Assembly: GCA_945882755.1 (NCBI GenBank)
Contig: CAMCWS010000003.1
Span: forward strand, 1-46,334
DNA: 46,334 nt
Direction: 5' to 3'
DNA from: Bordetella parapertussis
GTDB taxonomy: Bacteria > Pseudomonadota > Gammaproteobacteria > Burkholderiales > Burkholderiaceae_C
A program made the position numbers and the translations under genes. Under the pieces are notes generated by a model. The model searched no databases, was not told the DNA's origin, and saw only the letters and a program-made list of their open reading frames with translations. This document shows positions 34,811-44,192 of the stretch, piece by piece; the first letter of the stretch is position 1; each line of letters opens with the position of its first letter.

Positions 34811-36709
34811 TCAGCCCACCAGTTTCAAACTGGGATTAACCGTAGCATCTGTGGGCTTGAGATATTGTGCAAAGCGTTGCTTGACAGAGGCTTCAATGCC
34901 TTGCGAATCAAGGCCTAAGCTGGAGAGAATCTTTTGCGGGTCGCCATGCTCGGTGAATACATCGGGTACCCCTAAACGAAGTACGGGAATGTTGATGCCT
35001 GCATCTTGTAAAGCCTCAAGGACAGCCGACCCAGCGCCACCCATGAGTGCGCCTTCTTCAATGGTGACCAAGGCCTCATGGCTGGCGGCCAAACGCAGCA
35101 AAAGTTCTGTATCCAAGGGCTTGGCCCAGCGCATATTGGCTACGCTGGTATTGAGTTTTTCTGCAGCTGACAAGGCTGGATACAACATGGTGCCAAAGGC
35201 CAACATCGCCACACCCTTGCCCTGACGGCGTATTTCCCCTTTGCCAAATGGCAGCGTGGGCAAACCAGCGCTCATGGGTGTGCCCACACCCGAGCCGCGC
35301 GGGTAGCGAACCGCCACGGTATGGTCTTGTGCGTGAGCGGTGCTGAGCAACATGCGGCATTCGTTTTCGTCCGCTGGGCAAGCGATGCTGACCTGTGGAA
35401 TGCAACGAAGAAAAGGAATGTCGTACACACCCGCATGGGTGGGGCCATCCGCTCCCACAATGCCTGCGCGGTCTAGCGCCAGCACCATGGGCAGTTTTTG
35501 CAAAGCCACATCGTGGATCAGTTGGTCGTAGGCGCGTTGCAAGAAAGTGGAGTAAATAGCCACTACGGGCTTCAAACCCTCACAGGCCAAACCCGCGGCA
35601 AAAGTGAGTGCGTGTTGCTCGGCGATACCTACATCGTGGTAACGGTCAGGAAAGCGATGATGGAACTCCACCATGCCCGAGCCTTCGCGCATGGCGGGTG
35701 TGATGGCCACCAATTTGGGGTCCACCGCCGCCATGTCACATAACCACGTGCCAAACACTTGGCTGAAGGTTTGTTTAGGCGCAGTTGCTGGGGGCACCAA
35801 GCCCACCTTGGGGTCGAATTTGCCAGGACCGTGGTAGGCGATGGGGTCAATTTCAGCCAACTTATAGCCTTGGCCTTTGCGGGTGACCACGTGCAAGAAC
35901 TGCGGTCCTTGCAAATGCTTGATGTTTTCCAGTGTGGGAATCAGTGAGTCGAGGTCGTGACCGTCAATGGGACCGATGTAGTTAAAGCCAAACTTTTCGA
36001 ACAAAGTCGCGGGCACCACCATGCCTTTGGCTTGCTGTTCAAAACGGCGAGCCAAGTCAAACAGCGGGGGCGCATTTTTCAAGACTTGCTTGCCCACCTC
36101 TTTGGCAGCCGAGTAAAAACGCCCGCTCATGAGTTGCGCCAAATAGCGGTTGAGTGCACCCACGGGGGGGCTGATGGACATGTCGTTGTCGTTGAGGATA
36201 ACCAACAGATTGGTGTCAGACACTCCTGCGTTGTTGAGCGCTTCAAAGGCCATGCCCGCGGTCATGGAGCCATCGCCAATGATGGCCACACAGCGGCGCT
36301 GCTCGCCTTTTTGCTTGGCCGCCAAAGCCATGCCCAATGCGGCAGAAATACTGGTGGAGGAATGCGCTGTGCCAAAAGCATCAAATTCGCTTTCGTCGCG
36401 CTTAGGAAAGCCTGCCAAGCCATCAAGTTGCCGCAAGGTGTGCATTTGGTCGCGTCGACCGGTGAGAATTTTGTGCGGATAGGTTTGGTGACCCACGTCC
36501 CACACCAAACGGTCATGGGGGGTATTGAAGACGTAATGCAGCGCCACCGTGAGTTCTACCGTGCCCAAATTGGAGCTGAGGTGGCCGCCGGTTTTTGCGA
36601 CACTTTCAAGCACAAATGAGCGAAGCTCGTCTGCCAGCGGACGCAGCTGTGCAGTGGACATACGTCGCAAGTCTGCGGGTGAATTGATATTTTTTAACAA
36701 TGAACTCAT
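34811..36709 (-). CDS. dxs: 1-deoxy-D-xylulose-5-phosphate synthase
   Basis: 632 residues, normal for Dxs. It has the thiamine diphosphate motif [18 protein letters not shown] with NDNDMSIS, the catalytic region [15 protein letters not shown] and the transketolase C-half segment [14 protein letters not shown]. It makes DXP from pyruvate and glyceraldehyde 3-phosphate, the first step of the MEP pathway for isoprenoids, carotenoids and the bacteriochlorophyll tail. An operator shared with bchH lies about 60 bases upstream, which ties it to photosynthesis control. Confidence 0.97.
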   Translation of the reverse strand: MSSLLKNINSPADLRRMSTAQLRPLADELRSFVLESVAKTGGHLSSNLGTVELTVALHYVFNTPHDRLVWDVGHQTYPHKILTGRRDQMHTLRQLDGLAGFPKRDESEFDAFGTAHSSTSISAALGMALAAKQKGEQRRCVAIIGDGSMTAGMAFEALNNAGVSDTNLLVILNDNDMSISPPVGALNRYLAQLMSGRFYSAAKEVGKQVLKNAPPLFDLARRFEQQAKGMVVPATLFEKFGFNYIGPIDGHDLDSLIPTLENIKHLQGPQFLHVVTRKGQGYKLAEIDPIAYHGPGKFDPKVGLVPPATAPKQTFSQVFGTWLCDMAAVDPKLVAITPAMREGSGMVEFHHRFPDRYHDVGIAEQHALTFAAGLACEGLKPVVAIYSTFLQRAYDQLIHDVALQKLPMVLALDRAGIVGADGPTHAGVYDIPFLRCIPQVSIACPADENECRMLLSTAHAQDHTVAVRYPRGSGVGTPMSAGLPTLPFGKGEIRRQGKGVAMLAFGTMLYPALSAAEKLNTSVANMRWAKPLDTELLLRLAASHEALVTIEEGALMGGAGSAVLEALQDAGINIPVLRLGVPDVFTEHGDPQKILSSLGLDSQGIEASVKQRFAQYLKPTDATVNPSLKLVG

Positions 36710-36769
36710 CTGCCTGCCTCTTTAGCCAACCGTGCGCTGCCTTTAATGTAATCCCAAGCCACTTGAATG

Positions 36770-36787
36770 TGTCAATTAAAGTTGACG
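36770..36787. promoter_or_regulatory. PpsR/CrtJ-type operator overlapping the dxs promoter
   Basis: Plus strand TGTCAATTAAAGTTGACG, i.e. TGT-N12-ACG, one base from the TGT-N12-ACA consensus. Read on the minus strand it ends in TTGACA, which can serve as the -35 box of dxs. The sequence agrees with the bchH operator at 17 of 19 bases. Confidence 0.65.
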
Positions 36788-36820
36788 CCTAAGGGTATTC
36801 ACTAGGGTGCTTTTGCCATG

Positions 36821-36852
36821 AAAAAACCCCACAACACTTTCGCATTGTGGGG
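36821..36852 (-). terminator. Terminator after the SMP-30-like gene
   Basis: Minus strand: CCCCACAA, a 10-base loop, TTGTGGGG and then TTTTTT. It lies 26 bases after the stop of the SMP-30-like gene and separates it from dxs. Confidence 0.88.
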
Positions 36853-36877
36853 CCAGCTGTGCCGGTTAAGGGTCAGT

Positions 36878-38008
36878 TTAGCTTAAGGCATGACCTTGTG
36901 CATTCACGTACAAAGCGTAAATGGAGGTAGAGCCAGTCATGAACAAACGGTTGCGCTTGGTGCCGCCGAAAGTCAGGTTGGCAATCACTTCGGGGGTGTG
37001 CAAGAAAGCCAACATCGTGCCATCGGGGTGATGGACACGAACGCCGTTGGTTTCCATGCCGCCCCAGCCCCAGCCGCACCAAACATTGCCATCGGTGTCA
37101 CAACGGATACCGTCGGTGAAACCAGGTGCAAAGTCGGCGAAGATTTTGGGATTGCTGAGTTTTTGGTCTTTCACATCAAACACGATGATGTTGGCAGGGT
37201 TGCCAGGACCGTCGGTCGCGCCAGTGTCAACCACGTAGCATTTCTTGAAGTCGGGGGAGAAGCAAATGCCGTTGGGACGACGCATGGGGCCTTCGGCCGC
37301 CACGGTGACCTTGCCATCGGGAGCGATGCGGTACACGCGGGTGGGCAATTCGAACTCTGCCTTGTGGCCTTCATAGGGACCCATGATGCCGTAGCCAGGG
37401 TCTGTGAAGTAGATGGAGCCATCAGGTGTGGTGGCTGCATCGTTAGGCGCATTGAGTTTTTTACCGCCAAAGCTGTCGCACAAAATAGTCCATGTGCCGT
37501 CATAGTTGCGACGACGAACGCGACGTGTGTCGTGTTCCATAGCGATCAAACGGCCCTGAATGTCACGTGAATGGCCATTGGAGTAGCCAGAATCTGATTG
37601 GAAAGTGCTGACAGCGCCGTTTTCTTCGTTCCAACGCAAAACGCGGTTGTTAGGAATATCGCTCCACAGCAAACAGCCCCAGTCGCCCATCCACACAGGG
37701 CCTTCACACCACAGTGCGGCGTCGTGGCCTTGACCGTGCCAAATGCGCTGCAGTGTTGAATTACCTTGACGGCCGCTGAAGCGCTTATCCAACACTTCAA
37801 AAGCTGGCTCAGGGTAGGTGACGGGGTGGTTGCCTGTCCAGTCACGGCCCTGATGGAATTTGTCATTGGCGCTGGCAGTGACAGTGGCTGTCGCAGCGGC
37901 CACGCCGGCAGCGGCACTGGCCAAAAAACCACGACGGGCCAAGCTCAAGGGCTTGGCAGACGCGCTTTGGGCTTCAGCGGTTACTGCGGGGTTTGAGTTT
38001 TTATCCAT
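36878..38008 (-). CDS. Tat-exported SMP-30/gluconolactonase-like protein
   Basis: 376 residues. A polar lead of ~25 residues is followed by ARRGFLASAAAGVAAA, a Tat signal with cleavage near SAN. The beta-propeller has SMP-30 marks: Glu in WCEGPVW, GHSRDIQGRLIAMEH, LNAPNDAATTPDGSIYFTDP with the metal-binding Asn, and FTDGIRCDTDGNVW with the metal-binding Asp. Members hydrolyse sugar lactones. The substrate is not known here. It has its own terminator, so it is likely a single-gene unit. Confidence 0.87.
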   Translation of the reverse strand: MDKNSNPAVTAEAQSASAKPLSLARRGFLASAAAGVAAATATVTASANDKFHQGRDWTGNHPVTYPEPAFEVLDKRFSGRQGNSTLQRIWHGQGHDAALWCEGPVWMGDWGCLLWSDIPNNRVLRWNEENGAVSTFQSDSGYSNGHSRDIQGRLIAMEHDTRRVRRRNYDGTWTILCDSFGGKKLNAPNDAATTPDGSIYFTDPGYGIMGPYEGHKAEFELPTRVYRIAPDGKVTVAAEGPMRRPNGICFSPDFKKCYVVDTGATDGPGNPANIIVFDVKDQKLSNPKIFADFAPGFTDGIRCDTDGNVWCGWGWGGMETNGVRVHHPDGTMLAFLHTPEVIANLTFGGTKRNRLFMTGSTSIYALYVNAQGHALS

Positions 38009-38136
38009 GCTGTCTCCTCAGGGGTTAAAAAAAAAGGTCAGATCTGATACTCGGACTTAAAACTTAATTCAACAATTAGCGTAAACCCCTTAAATTCATA
38101 AGTTTATTTTTTTAGTCAAGTATTTTGTTTTGGGAA

Positions 38137-38173
38137 AGAAAAAACCCCTGAGGCGTCAGCAACAGGGGTTTTG
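38137..38173 (-). terminator. Terminator after the HiPIP gene
   Basis: Minus strand: AAAACCCCTG, a loop of 12 bases, CAGGGGTTTTTT. It lies about 36 bases after the HiPIP stop. Confidence 0.85.
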
Positions 38174-38208
38174 ATGGAGGGCTAACCAGCAGCCCAGAGA
38201 AAAGCGGT

Positions 38209-38511
38209 TTATTTGGCAGCGTAGGCGTTACACCAGCCAGCAGTAGCGACTTGCTTACCTGCAAACAAGGGGCAATTACCAGCTTTGTCACCGGCTTTGG
38301 CTTGGAACAAAGCGCAGTTGCCGCAGTTTTGGCTGGCCTTGTGGGTGGGAAATTTCTTAGCGTCAACTTTGGTGGTGTCTGCTTTGTAACCCAGGGCGGC
38401 TGCTTGGGGGTCGGATTCGGCAACCATGGTGCTGGCCATGGCAAAACCGCCTGCCAACAATGCGGCGCTACCAGCGCTGACTTGGATCATGAATTCGCGA
38501 CGACGGGTCAT
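38209..38511 (-). CDS. High-potential iron-sulfur protein (HiPIP)
   Basis: 100 residues. The Tat signal (MTRRREFMIQVSAGSAALL) is followed by a mature protein of about 65-70 residues with four Cys in NCGNC, GNCPLF and GWCNAY, the pattern that binds the [4Fe-4S] cluster of HiPIP. In Rhodoferax- and Rubrivivax-type phototrophs HiPIP carries electrons from the cytochrome bc1 complex to the photosynthetic reaction centre in the periplasm. The location next to bch genes fits this role. It is followed by its own terminator. Confidence 0.93.
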   Translation of the reverse strand: MTRRREFMIQVSAGSAALLAGGFAMASTMVAESDPQAAALGYKADTTKVDAKKFPTHKASQNCGNCALFQAKAGDKAGNCPLFAGKQVATAGWCNAYAAK

Positions 38512-38605
38512 AAAAATCTCCGATAAAAAGTTACCCCGAGGGGAGAAAATAAAGCCGTGATTCTCACTCAGCTTTAAGGTTTAAACAAAACGCGGTCCCC
38601 ATACC

Positions 38606-39169
38606 CTAGGTTGACACTGGGATAAACCATTGCAAAGCCTGCACAAAGGGACCATTCAGGATGACGGTGTCATGGTTGAGCACCCCTGCAGCTGAAACCC
38701 ATACTAAATAAGGAACAACCAGCAAGGATGCCCAGCGGGATTCACGCCAGAGCCCCTGAATCAGCCAAATAATGCTCAGCCAAAGGAAAAGCCACTCCCA
38801 CATCGCCCAATCGGGTCGATGCAAATGGAAGTACAAAAAGCTCCACAAAATATTCAGAGCTCCGTTGTAAAGGTAAAGCCCAACCACCTTGCTGCGCCGG
38901 GCCAAAGTAGGTGCCTGGTGCCACGCCAACCAAGCGCTGATGGCACAAAGGGTGAATATCGAAGACCAAATAGCGCCAAAAGCAGCGTCTGGCGGTTTCC
39001 ATGCAGGGTGCTTGAGCTGGTAGTACCAAGGACCCAAATCAGTCAGGGCATTGCCAATACCGGCAATTCCAAAACTGAGGGCAAAGCACAAGGCCAAACT
39101 GCGCCACTGTCTTCTCCAATGCGGCCAACCCACATTGGCTGGGGGGATGTTTTGAATATCGTTTGTCAC
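38606..39169 (-). CDS. tspO: TspO/MBR family membrane protein
   Basis: 187 residues from a GTG at 39169, which has AGG 8 bases upstream; another GTG at 39226 would add 19 residues but lacks a ribosome binding site. Five hydrophobic segments and many Trp, with the family marks WYYQLKHPAWKPPDAAFGAIWS and LNILWSFLYF. TspO binds tetrapyrroles and, in Rhodobacter, lowers photosynthesis gene expression. It is divergent from bchH, which uses protoporphyrin IX, so a role in tetrapyrrole sensing or traffic is plausible. Confidence 0.88.
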   Translation of the reverse strand: MTNDIQNIPPANVGWPHWRRQWRSLALCFALSFGIAGIGNALTDLGPWYYQLKHPAWKPPDAAFGAIWSSIFTLCAISAWLAWHQAPTLARRSKVVGLYLYNGALNILWSFLYFHLHRPDWAMWEWLFLWLSIIWLIQGLWRESRWASLLVVPYLVWVSAAGVLNHDTVILNGPFVQALQWFIPVST

Positions 39170-39245
39170 TGAATAAGCCTGCTCAAAGATAAAAAGTCTA
39201 AATCTAGGGTTTTCCCGAATGCTCACCCGCCCAAAACAACCATAA

Positions 39246-39263
39246 TGTCAACCTTAATTGACA
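39246..39263. promoter_or_regulatory. PpsR/CrtJ-type operator overlapping the bchH promoter
   Basis: TGTCAACCTTAATTGACA is a full TGT-N12-ACA site with 5-bp perfect arms (TGTCA/TGACA). Its right end is TTGACA (39258-39263), a consensus -35 box, with TTTAAC 18 bases further as a possible -10. It lies between tspO and bchH, so it might affect both. Confidence 0.7.
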
Positions 39264-39313
39264 CTAAACCTGTCAATCCCATTTAACGCCAAACTTCTCC
39301 GCGAGCACACTGC

Positions 39314-42300
39314 ATGACGGTCAACCTCAAGCAAGGCACACAGCAAGACATCAGCACCCGCGTGGTGATTGTCACCATGGACACCCACCTCAACAGTGCG
39401 GTAGACCGAGCACGTGTGGGCTTGAAACGATTGCTGCCACAGTTGAGCTTGACCATCCATTCAGCCTCAGAGTTTGCCACCAGTCCCCAACACCTGACGC
39501 GTTGTCGCGAAGATATCGCCCAAGGCGACGTGATTATCGTCACCATGCTGTTCATGGAAGACCATTTCCTGCCTATCTTGGCCGATCTGCAAGCGCGGCG
39601 CGATCACTGCAGCGCCATGGTTTGTGCCATGTCAGCGGGCGAAGTGGTCAAGCTCACCCGCTTGGGCAAACTCGACATGTCCAAACCCGCCAGCGGCCCC
39701 ATGGCGTTTTTGAAAAAAATGCGCGGCAACCCCAAAGACGACAGCGAAAAAGCCGCCGCCGGTGCCAAGCAAATGAAGATGCTGCGACGCATTCCCCAAA
39801 TGCTGCGCTTCATCCCTGGCACAGCGCAAGACCTGCGAGCCTACTTTCTGACCCTGCAATATTGGCTGGGCGGTTCGCAAGAAAATATCCAAGGCATGGT
39901 GCATTACTTAGCGGACCGATACGCCACCTCGGACAAAGGGCGCAGCAAAAACAAGGTCTTGCCGCCCGTCGAGTACCCCGAGGTAGGCATTTACCACCCG
40001 CGCATGAAGTCGCGTTTGTCGGACCAGTTGACAGATTTGCCCACGGTGGTCTCCCCTGACAAAGCAAGGGGGCGAGTGGGTCTTATTCTGCTTCGCTCCT
40101 ACTTGATAGCGGGCAACGCACAGCACTACGACGCAGTCATCGCCGCCATGGAAGTCCAAGGCCTGAATGTGGTGCCGGTATTTGCATCGGGCTTGGATTC
40201 ACGCCCTGCCATTGATGCGTATTTTTTGAAAAACGACCAAACCACGGTGGACGCGGTGGTATCCCTCACCGGCTTTTCGCTGGTCGGTGGTCCCGCCTAC
40301 AACGATGCCCATGCCGCCGAAGCCATTTTGGCCAAGCTCGATGTGCCCTATATCGCAGCGCATCCGGTGGAATTCCAAACCTTGGACCAATGGGGCGGTT
40401 CCGACCGCGGTCTGTTGCCCGTCGAATCCACCATCATGATCGCCATTCCCGAGCTTGACGGCTCGACCGTTCCCATGGTGTACGGCGGACGCCCCGGCGC
40501 GGATGGCGTGACCTGCACTGGTTGCCAACAACGCTGCACCTTCACCAAAGACCACAAGCAGCAAGACATGTTCACTTGCACTGAGCGCACCGCCATGCTG
40601 TCAGCGCGGGTGGGCAAATTGGTGGATTTGCGACGCTCCGAACGTGCCCAGCGCAAAGTCGCCATGGTCATCTTCAACTTCCCACCCAACTCGGGCAACA
40701 CCGGCACCGCTGCTTATTTGGCGGTGTTCGAGTCTTTGTTCAACACCATGGTGGAGATGAAGGCGCAGGGCTACAGCGTGGACCTGCCCGAGAGCGTGGA
40801 CGCTTTGCGCGATGGCATTTTGTATGGCAACGCCAAGCAGTACGGCGCCGACGCCAATGTGCACACCCTCATTCCTGCCGAGCAACACATTCGGCGCGAA
40901 AAGTGGCTGTCTGAAATTGAAGCGCAGTGGGGGCCAGCGCCCGGCAAACAGCTGACCAACGGCCAATCTATCTTCATCATGGGACAGCAATACGGCAACC
41001 TCTTGGTAGCCGTGCAACCCTCCTTCGGCTACGAAGGCGACCCCATGCGTTTGTTGTTCGAAAAAGGTTTTGCACCCACCCACGCGTTTTCGGCGTTTTA
41101 CCGCTACCTGAAAGAAGATTTCAATGCCAACGCGGTGTTGCACTTTGGCACCCACGGCGCTTTGGAGTTCATGCCCGGCAAACAAAACGGCATGTCCGCG
41201 CTGTGCTGGCCAGACCGCATGATTGGCGAGCTGCCCAATTTTTACCTCTACGCCTCCAACAACCCCTCTGAAGGTGCCATCGCCAAGCGACGCGCTGCCG
41301 CCACGCTGATCAGCTACCTCACGCCGCCTGTGGCTGAGTCGGGTTTGTATGCAGGTCTTGCAGACTTGAAAGCGTCCATCGACCGTTGGCGCAGCTTGGA
41401 CCTCGATCAAGAACACGAGCGAGGTGAACTGATGGGCTTGGTGCAAGCCCAAGCAGCCGAACTCGACTTGGTCAGCATGGAGCCCGCTTGGACTTTGGCG
41501 GCGAATGCGCCCTTTGAAGTGAGCGCCGCCAAACGCATCCAAAAATTGGGTGAGCAAATTTTGGAACTGGAATACACCTTGATTCCCCACGGCTTGCATG
41601 TGGTGGGCAAAGCGCCGACTGACAGCGAGCGGGTGGACATGCTCATGGCCATGGCCGAAGCCAGCTACGAGGCTAAACCTACACGCGCAGCGGTTGAAGC
41701 CTTGGTGGCAGGTACCACCCCTGCCAAAGCCTTGTCGCAAAGCGGGTTGGCGGGCCAAGACGCCCATGCCGCTTTGTTTGACAAACTGGCCGACGCCAAC
41801 CGCATGATGCTGATGGACAGCGAACTCAATGGCTTGATCGCTGCCATGGACGCTCGCTACATACGCCCAGCACCTGGGGGCGACATCATGCGCACGCCCG
41901 AGGTCTTGCCCACGGGGCGCAACCTGCATGGCTTTGACCCCTTCCGCATTCCCAGCGCATACGCGGTGAAAGACGGTGCGGTGCAAGCCGACAAACTCAT
42001 CGCCCGCTACCAACAAGACGGCAACCCCCTGCCCGAATCGGTCGCCATGGTGCTGTGGGGCAGCGACAACTTGAAAACCGAGGGCAGCCAAATCGCTCAG
42101 GTACTGCGTCTGTACGGCGCCAAACCGCGCTTTGACAGCTATGGCCGCTTGGTCGGTGCCAGCCTGATTCCGCTGGCGGAGTTGGGTCGCCCTCGTATCG
42201 ACGTGGTGGTGACTTTGTCGGGCATCTTCCGCGACCTGATGCCCTTGCAGATCAAACTCATCGCCGAAGCTGCCTTGCTGGCAGCCCAAGCCGACGAATC

Positions 42301-43111
42301 GCCCGAAGACAATTTTGTGCGCAAACACGCTTTGGCCTACCAAGCCGAACACGGCTGCGACCTTGAAACCGCAGCGCTGCGGGTGTTTGGCAACGCCGAC
42401 GGCGCTTACGGTTCCAATGTGAATAACTTGGTGGAAAACGGTGGCTGGGAAGACGAGGACGAACTCGCCAAGACCTACAGCCAACGCAAGGGCTTTGCCT
42501 ATGGCGTGAGTGGCAAACCCACGCAGCACAACGGTTTGCTGAAAAGCGCCTTGGCCGATGTGCAACTCACCTACCAAAACCTCGACTCGGTGGAACTGGG
42601 CGTGACCACCGTGGACAACTATTTCGATACCTTGGGTGGCATCACCCGCGCGGTGCGTCAAGCCAAGGGCGGCGTGGACACGCCGGTCTATATCGGCGAC
42701 CAAACTCGAGGTGACGGCTTGGTACGCAGCTTGTCCGAACAAGTATCGCTGGAGACCCGCACCCGTATGCTCAACCCCAAGTGGTACGAAGGCATGTTGG
42801 CGCATGGCTATGAGGGTGTGCGCCAAATCGAGGTGCACATCACCAACACCATGGGATGGTCGGCCACCACAGGACAGGTACAGCCTTGGGTGTACAAGCA
42901 GTTGACCGAGACCTTTGTGCTCAACCCCGAGATGCGTGACCGCATGGCACGCCTCAACCCCACCGCTTCTGCACGTTTGGCTAACCGCCTCATAGAAGCC
43001 TCGGACCGCGCCTACTGGCAGCCCGATGCCGACATGATGGACCGCTTGCGCCAAGCCAGCGAAGAGCTGGAAGACCGCTTGGAAGGCGTTTTTGAAAGCA
43101 GCGCTAGCTAA
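39314..43111 (+). CDS. bchH: Magnesium chelatase subunit H
   Basis: 1265 residues, full length for the CobN/BchH family. It binds protoporphyrin IX and inserts Mg2+ with BchI and BchD, the first committed step to bacteriochlorophyll. Recognisable parts are HFGTHGALEFMPGKQNGMS with the likely metal-interacting His, YLYASNNPSEGAIAKRR and NNLVENGGWEDEDELAKTY (in part). A CX2CX3CX13C motif near residue 400 (TCTGCQQRC) resembles the one reported to hold a [4Fe-4S] cluster in Rhodobacter BchH. The antisense strand also has a long open frame, explained by codon bias. Confidence 0.97.
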   Translation: MTVNLKQGTQQDISTRVVIVTMDTHLNSAVDRARVGLKRLLPQLSLTIHSASEFATSPQHLTRCREDIAQGDVIIVTMLFMEDHFLPILADLQARRDHCSAMVCAMSAGEVVKLTRLGKLDMSKPASGPMAFLKKMRGNPKDDSEKAAAGAKQMKMLRRIPQMLRFIPGTAQDLRAYFLTLQYWLGGSQENIQGMVHYLADRYATSDKGRSKNKVLPPVEYPEVGIYHPRMKSRLSDQLTDLPTVVSPDKARGRVGLILLRSYLIAGNAQHYDAVIAAMEVQGLNVVPVFASGLDSRPAIDAYFLKNDQTTVDAVVSLTGFSLVGGPAYNDAHAAEAILAKLDVPYIAAHPVEFQTLDQWGGSDRGLLPVESTIMIAIPELDGSTVPMVYGGRPGADGVTCTGCQQRCTFTKDHKQQDMFTCTERTAMLSARVGKLVDLRRSERAQRKVAMVIFNFPPNSGNTGTAAYLAVFESLFNTMVEMKAQGYSVDLPESVDALRDGILYGNAKQYGADANVHTLIPAEQHIRREKWLSEIEAQWGPAPGKQLTNGQSIFIMGQQYGNLLVAVQPSFGYEGDPMRLLFEKGFAPTHAFSAFYRYLKEDFNANAVLHFGTHGALEFMPGKQNGMSALCWPDRMIGELPNFYLYASNNPSEGAIAKRRAAATLISYLTPPVAESGLYAGLADLKASIDRWRSLDLDQEHERGELMGLVQAQAAELDLVSMEPAWTLAANAPFEVSAAKRIQKLGEQILELEYTLIPHGLHVVGKAPTDSERVDMLMAMAEASYEAKPTRAAVEALVAGTTPAKALSQSGLAGQDAHAALFDKLADANRMMLMDSELNGLIAAMDARYIRPAPGGDIMRTPEVLPTGRNLHGFDPFRIPSAYAVKDGAVQADKLIARYQQDGNPLPESVAMVLWGSDNLKTEGSQIAQVLRLYGAKPRFDSYGRLVGASLIPLAELGRPRIDVVVTLSGIFRDLMPLQIKLIAEAALLAAQADESPEDNFVRKHALAYQAEHGCDLETAALRVFGNADGAYGSNVNNLVENGGWEDEDELAKTYSQRKGFAYGVSGKPTQHNGLLKSALADVQLTYQNLDSVELGVTTVDNYFDTLGGITRAVRQAKGGVDTPVYIGDQTRGDGLVRSLSEQVSLETRTRMLNPKWYEGMLAHGYEGVRQIEVHITNTMGWSATTGQVQPWVYKQLTETFVLNPEMRDRMARLNPTASARLANRLIEASDRAYWQPDADMMDRLRQASEELEDRLEGVFESSAS

Positions 43112-43163
43112 CGCCTCACTATGTCTGCGGTGCCCCCAGCGGCGCATTGCTTAAGATCACGCC

Positions 43164-44192
43164 ATGGCTACTCCCTTCCCCTTCTCCGCCATCGTCGGCC
43201 AAGACGAGATGAAACTCGCCATCCAAATTGTGGCCATCGATCCCAAGGTCGGCGGCATCTTGGCGCTGGGTGACCGTGGCACTGGAAAATCCACTGCGGT
43301 GCGGGCTTTGGCCGATTTGCTTCCTCCTTTGCAAGTGGTGGTGGGATGCCGCTATGGCTGCGACCCCGCCAGCAACAGCGCCACCTGCAGCGACTGCGCC
43401 AGCCTGAAAGTGGCTGGCAAACGCCCCAAAACCGAAACCCGCCCGGTACCCGTGGTCGATTTGCCACTGGGTGCCAGCGAAGACCGCGTGGTCGGTGCTC
43501 TCGATTTAGAAAAAGCCTTGAGCCAAGGCGTGAAAGCGTTTTCACCGGGCTTGTTGGCACAGGCCAACCGTGGTTTTTTGTACATCGACGAGGTCAATTT
43601 GCTAGAGGACCATTTGGTCGATTTGCTGATTGACGTGGCGGCCTCGGGCGAAAACGTGGTCGAGCGTGAAGGCCTGTCGGTGCGCCACCCCGCCCGCTTT
43701 GTGTTGGTGGGCAGCGGCAACCCTGAAGAAGGCGAACTGCGTCCCCAGTTGTTGGACCGTTTTGGTTTATCGGTAGAGGTACGCACACCGCAAGACATCG
43801 ACCAACGCATCGCCGTCATCAAACGCCGCGACGCCTTCGAGCGTGACCCGCAAGGTTTTCGTGACGAATGGGCTGCGCAAAACAACAGCTTGCGCGAACA
43901 CATTGTGAAAGCCCGCAAGCTACTTGACAAAGTCAAGGTAGGCGACGACTTGCTGCGCTTGTGCGCACAGTTGTGCCAATCACTGGGCACCGATGGCTTA
44001 CGCGCCGAACTTACCCTGATGCGGGCTTGCCGTTCACTGGCCGCGATGCAAGGCCACAAAGCCGCCACCCCCGCGCATTTGCGCACCGTGGCTCCCATGG
44101 CACTGCGCCACCGACTGCGCCGCAATCCCTTGGACGACACAGGTTCTGGCACCCGCGTTGATCGTGCCCTTGCCGAGGTGCTGGGCACGTGA
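43164..44192 (+). CDS. bchI: Magnesium chelatase ATPase subunit I
   Basis: 342 residues, AAA+ ATPase. Walker A GDRGTGKSTAVRAL (about 36-49), a Cys-rich insert (CRYGC...CSDC), Walker B FLYIDEVNLLEDH, sensor 1 VGSGNPEEGELRPQLLDRFG. It forms the hexameric ring with BchD that drives Mg insertion. It follows bchH by 52 bases and overlaps bchD by 4 bases (GTGA). Confidence 0.97.
   Translation: MATPFPFSAIVGQDEMKLAIQIVAIDPKVGGILALGDRGTGKSTAVRALADLLPPLQVVVGCRYGCDPASNSATCSDCASLKVAGKRPKTETRPVPVVDLPLGASEDRVVGALDLEKALSQGVKAFSPGLLAQANRGFLYIDEVNLLEDHLVDLLIDVAASGENVVEREGLSVRHPARFVLVGSGNPEEGELRPQLLDRFGLSVEVRTPQDIDQRIAVIKRRDAFERDPQGFRDEWAAQNNSLREHIVKARKLLDKVKVGDDLLRLCAQLCQSLGTDGLRAELTLMRACRSLAAMQGHKAATPAHLRTVAPMALRHRLRRNPLDDTGSGTRVDRALAEVLGT

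Noticed and set aside
40601..43147. 848-residue open frame antisense to bchH
   Set aside because: It lies fully opposite a clear bchH, has no recognisable domain, and long antisense frames are common opposite high-GC genes with biased codons.
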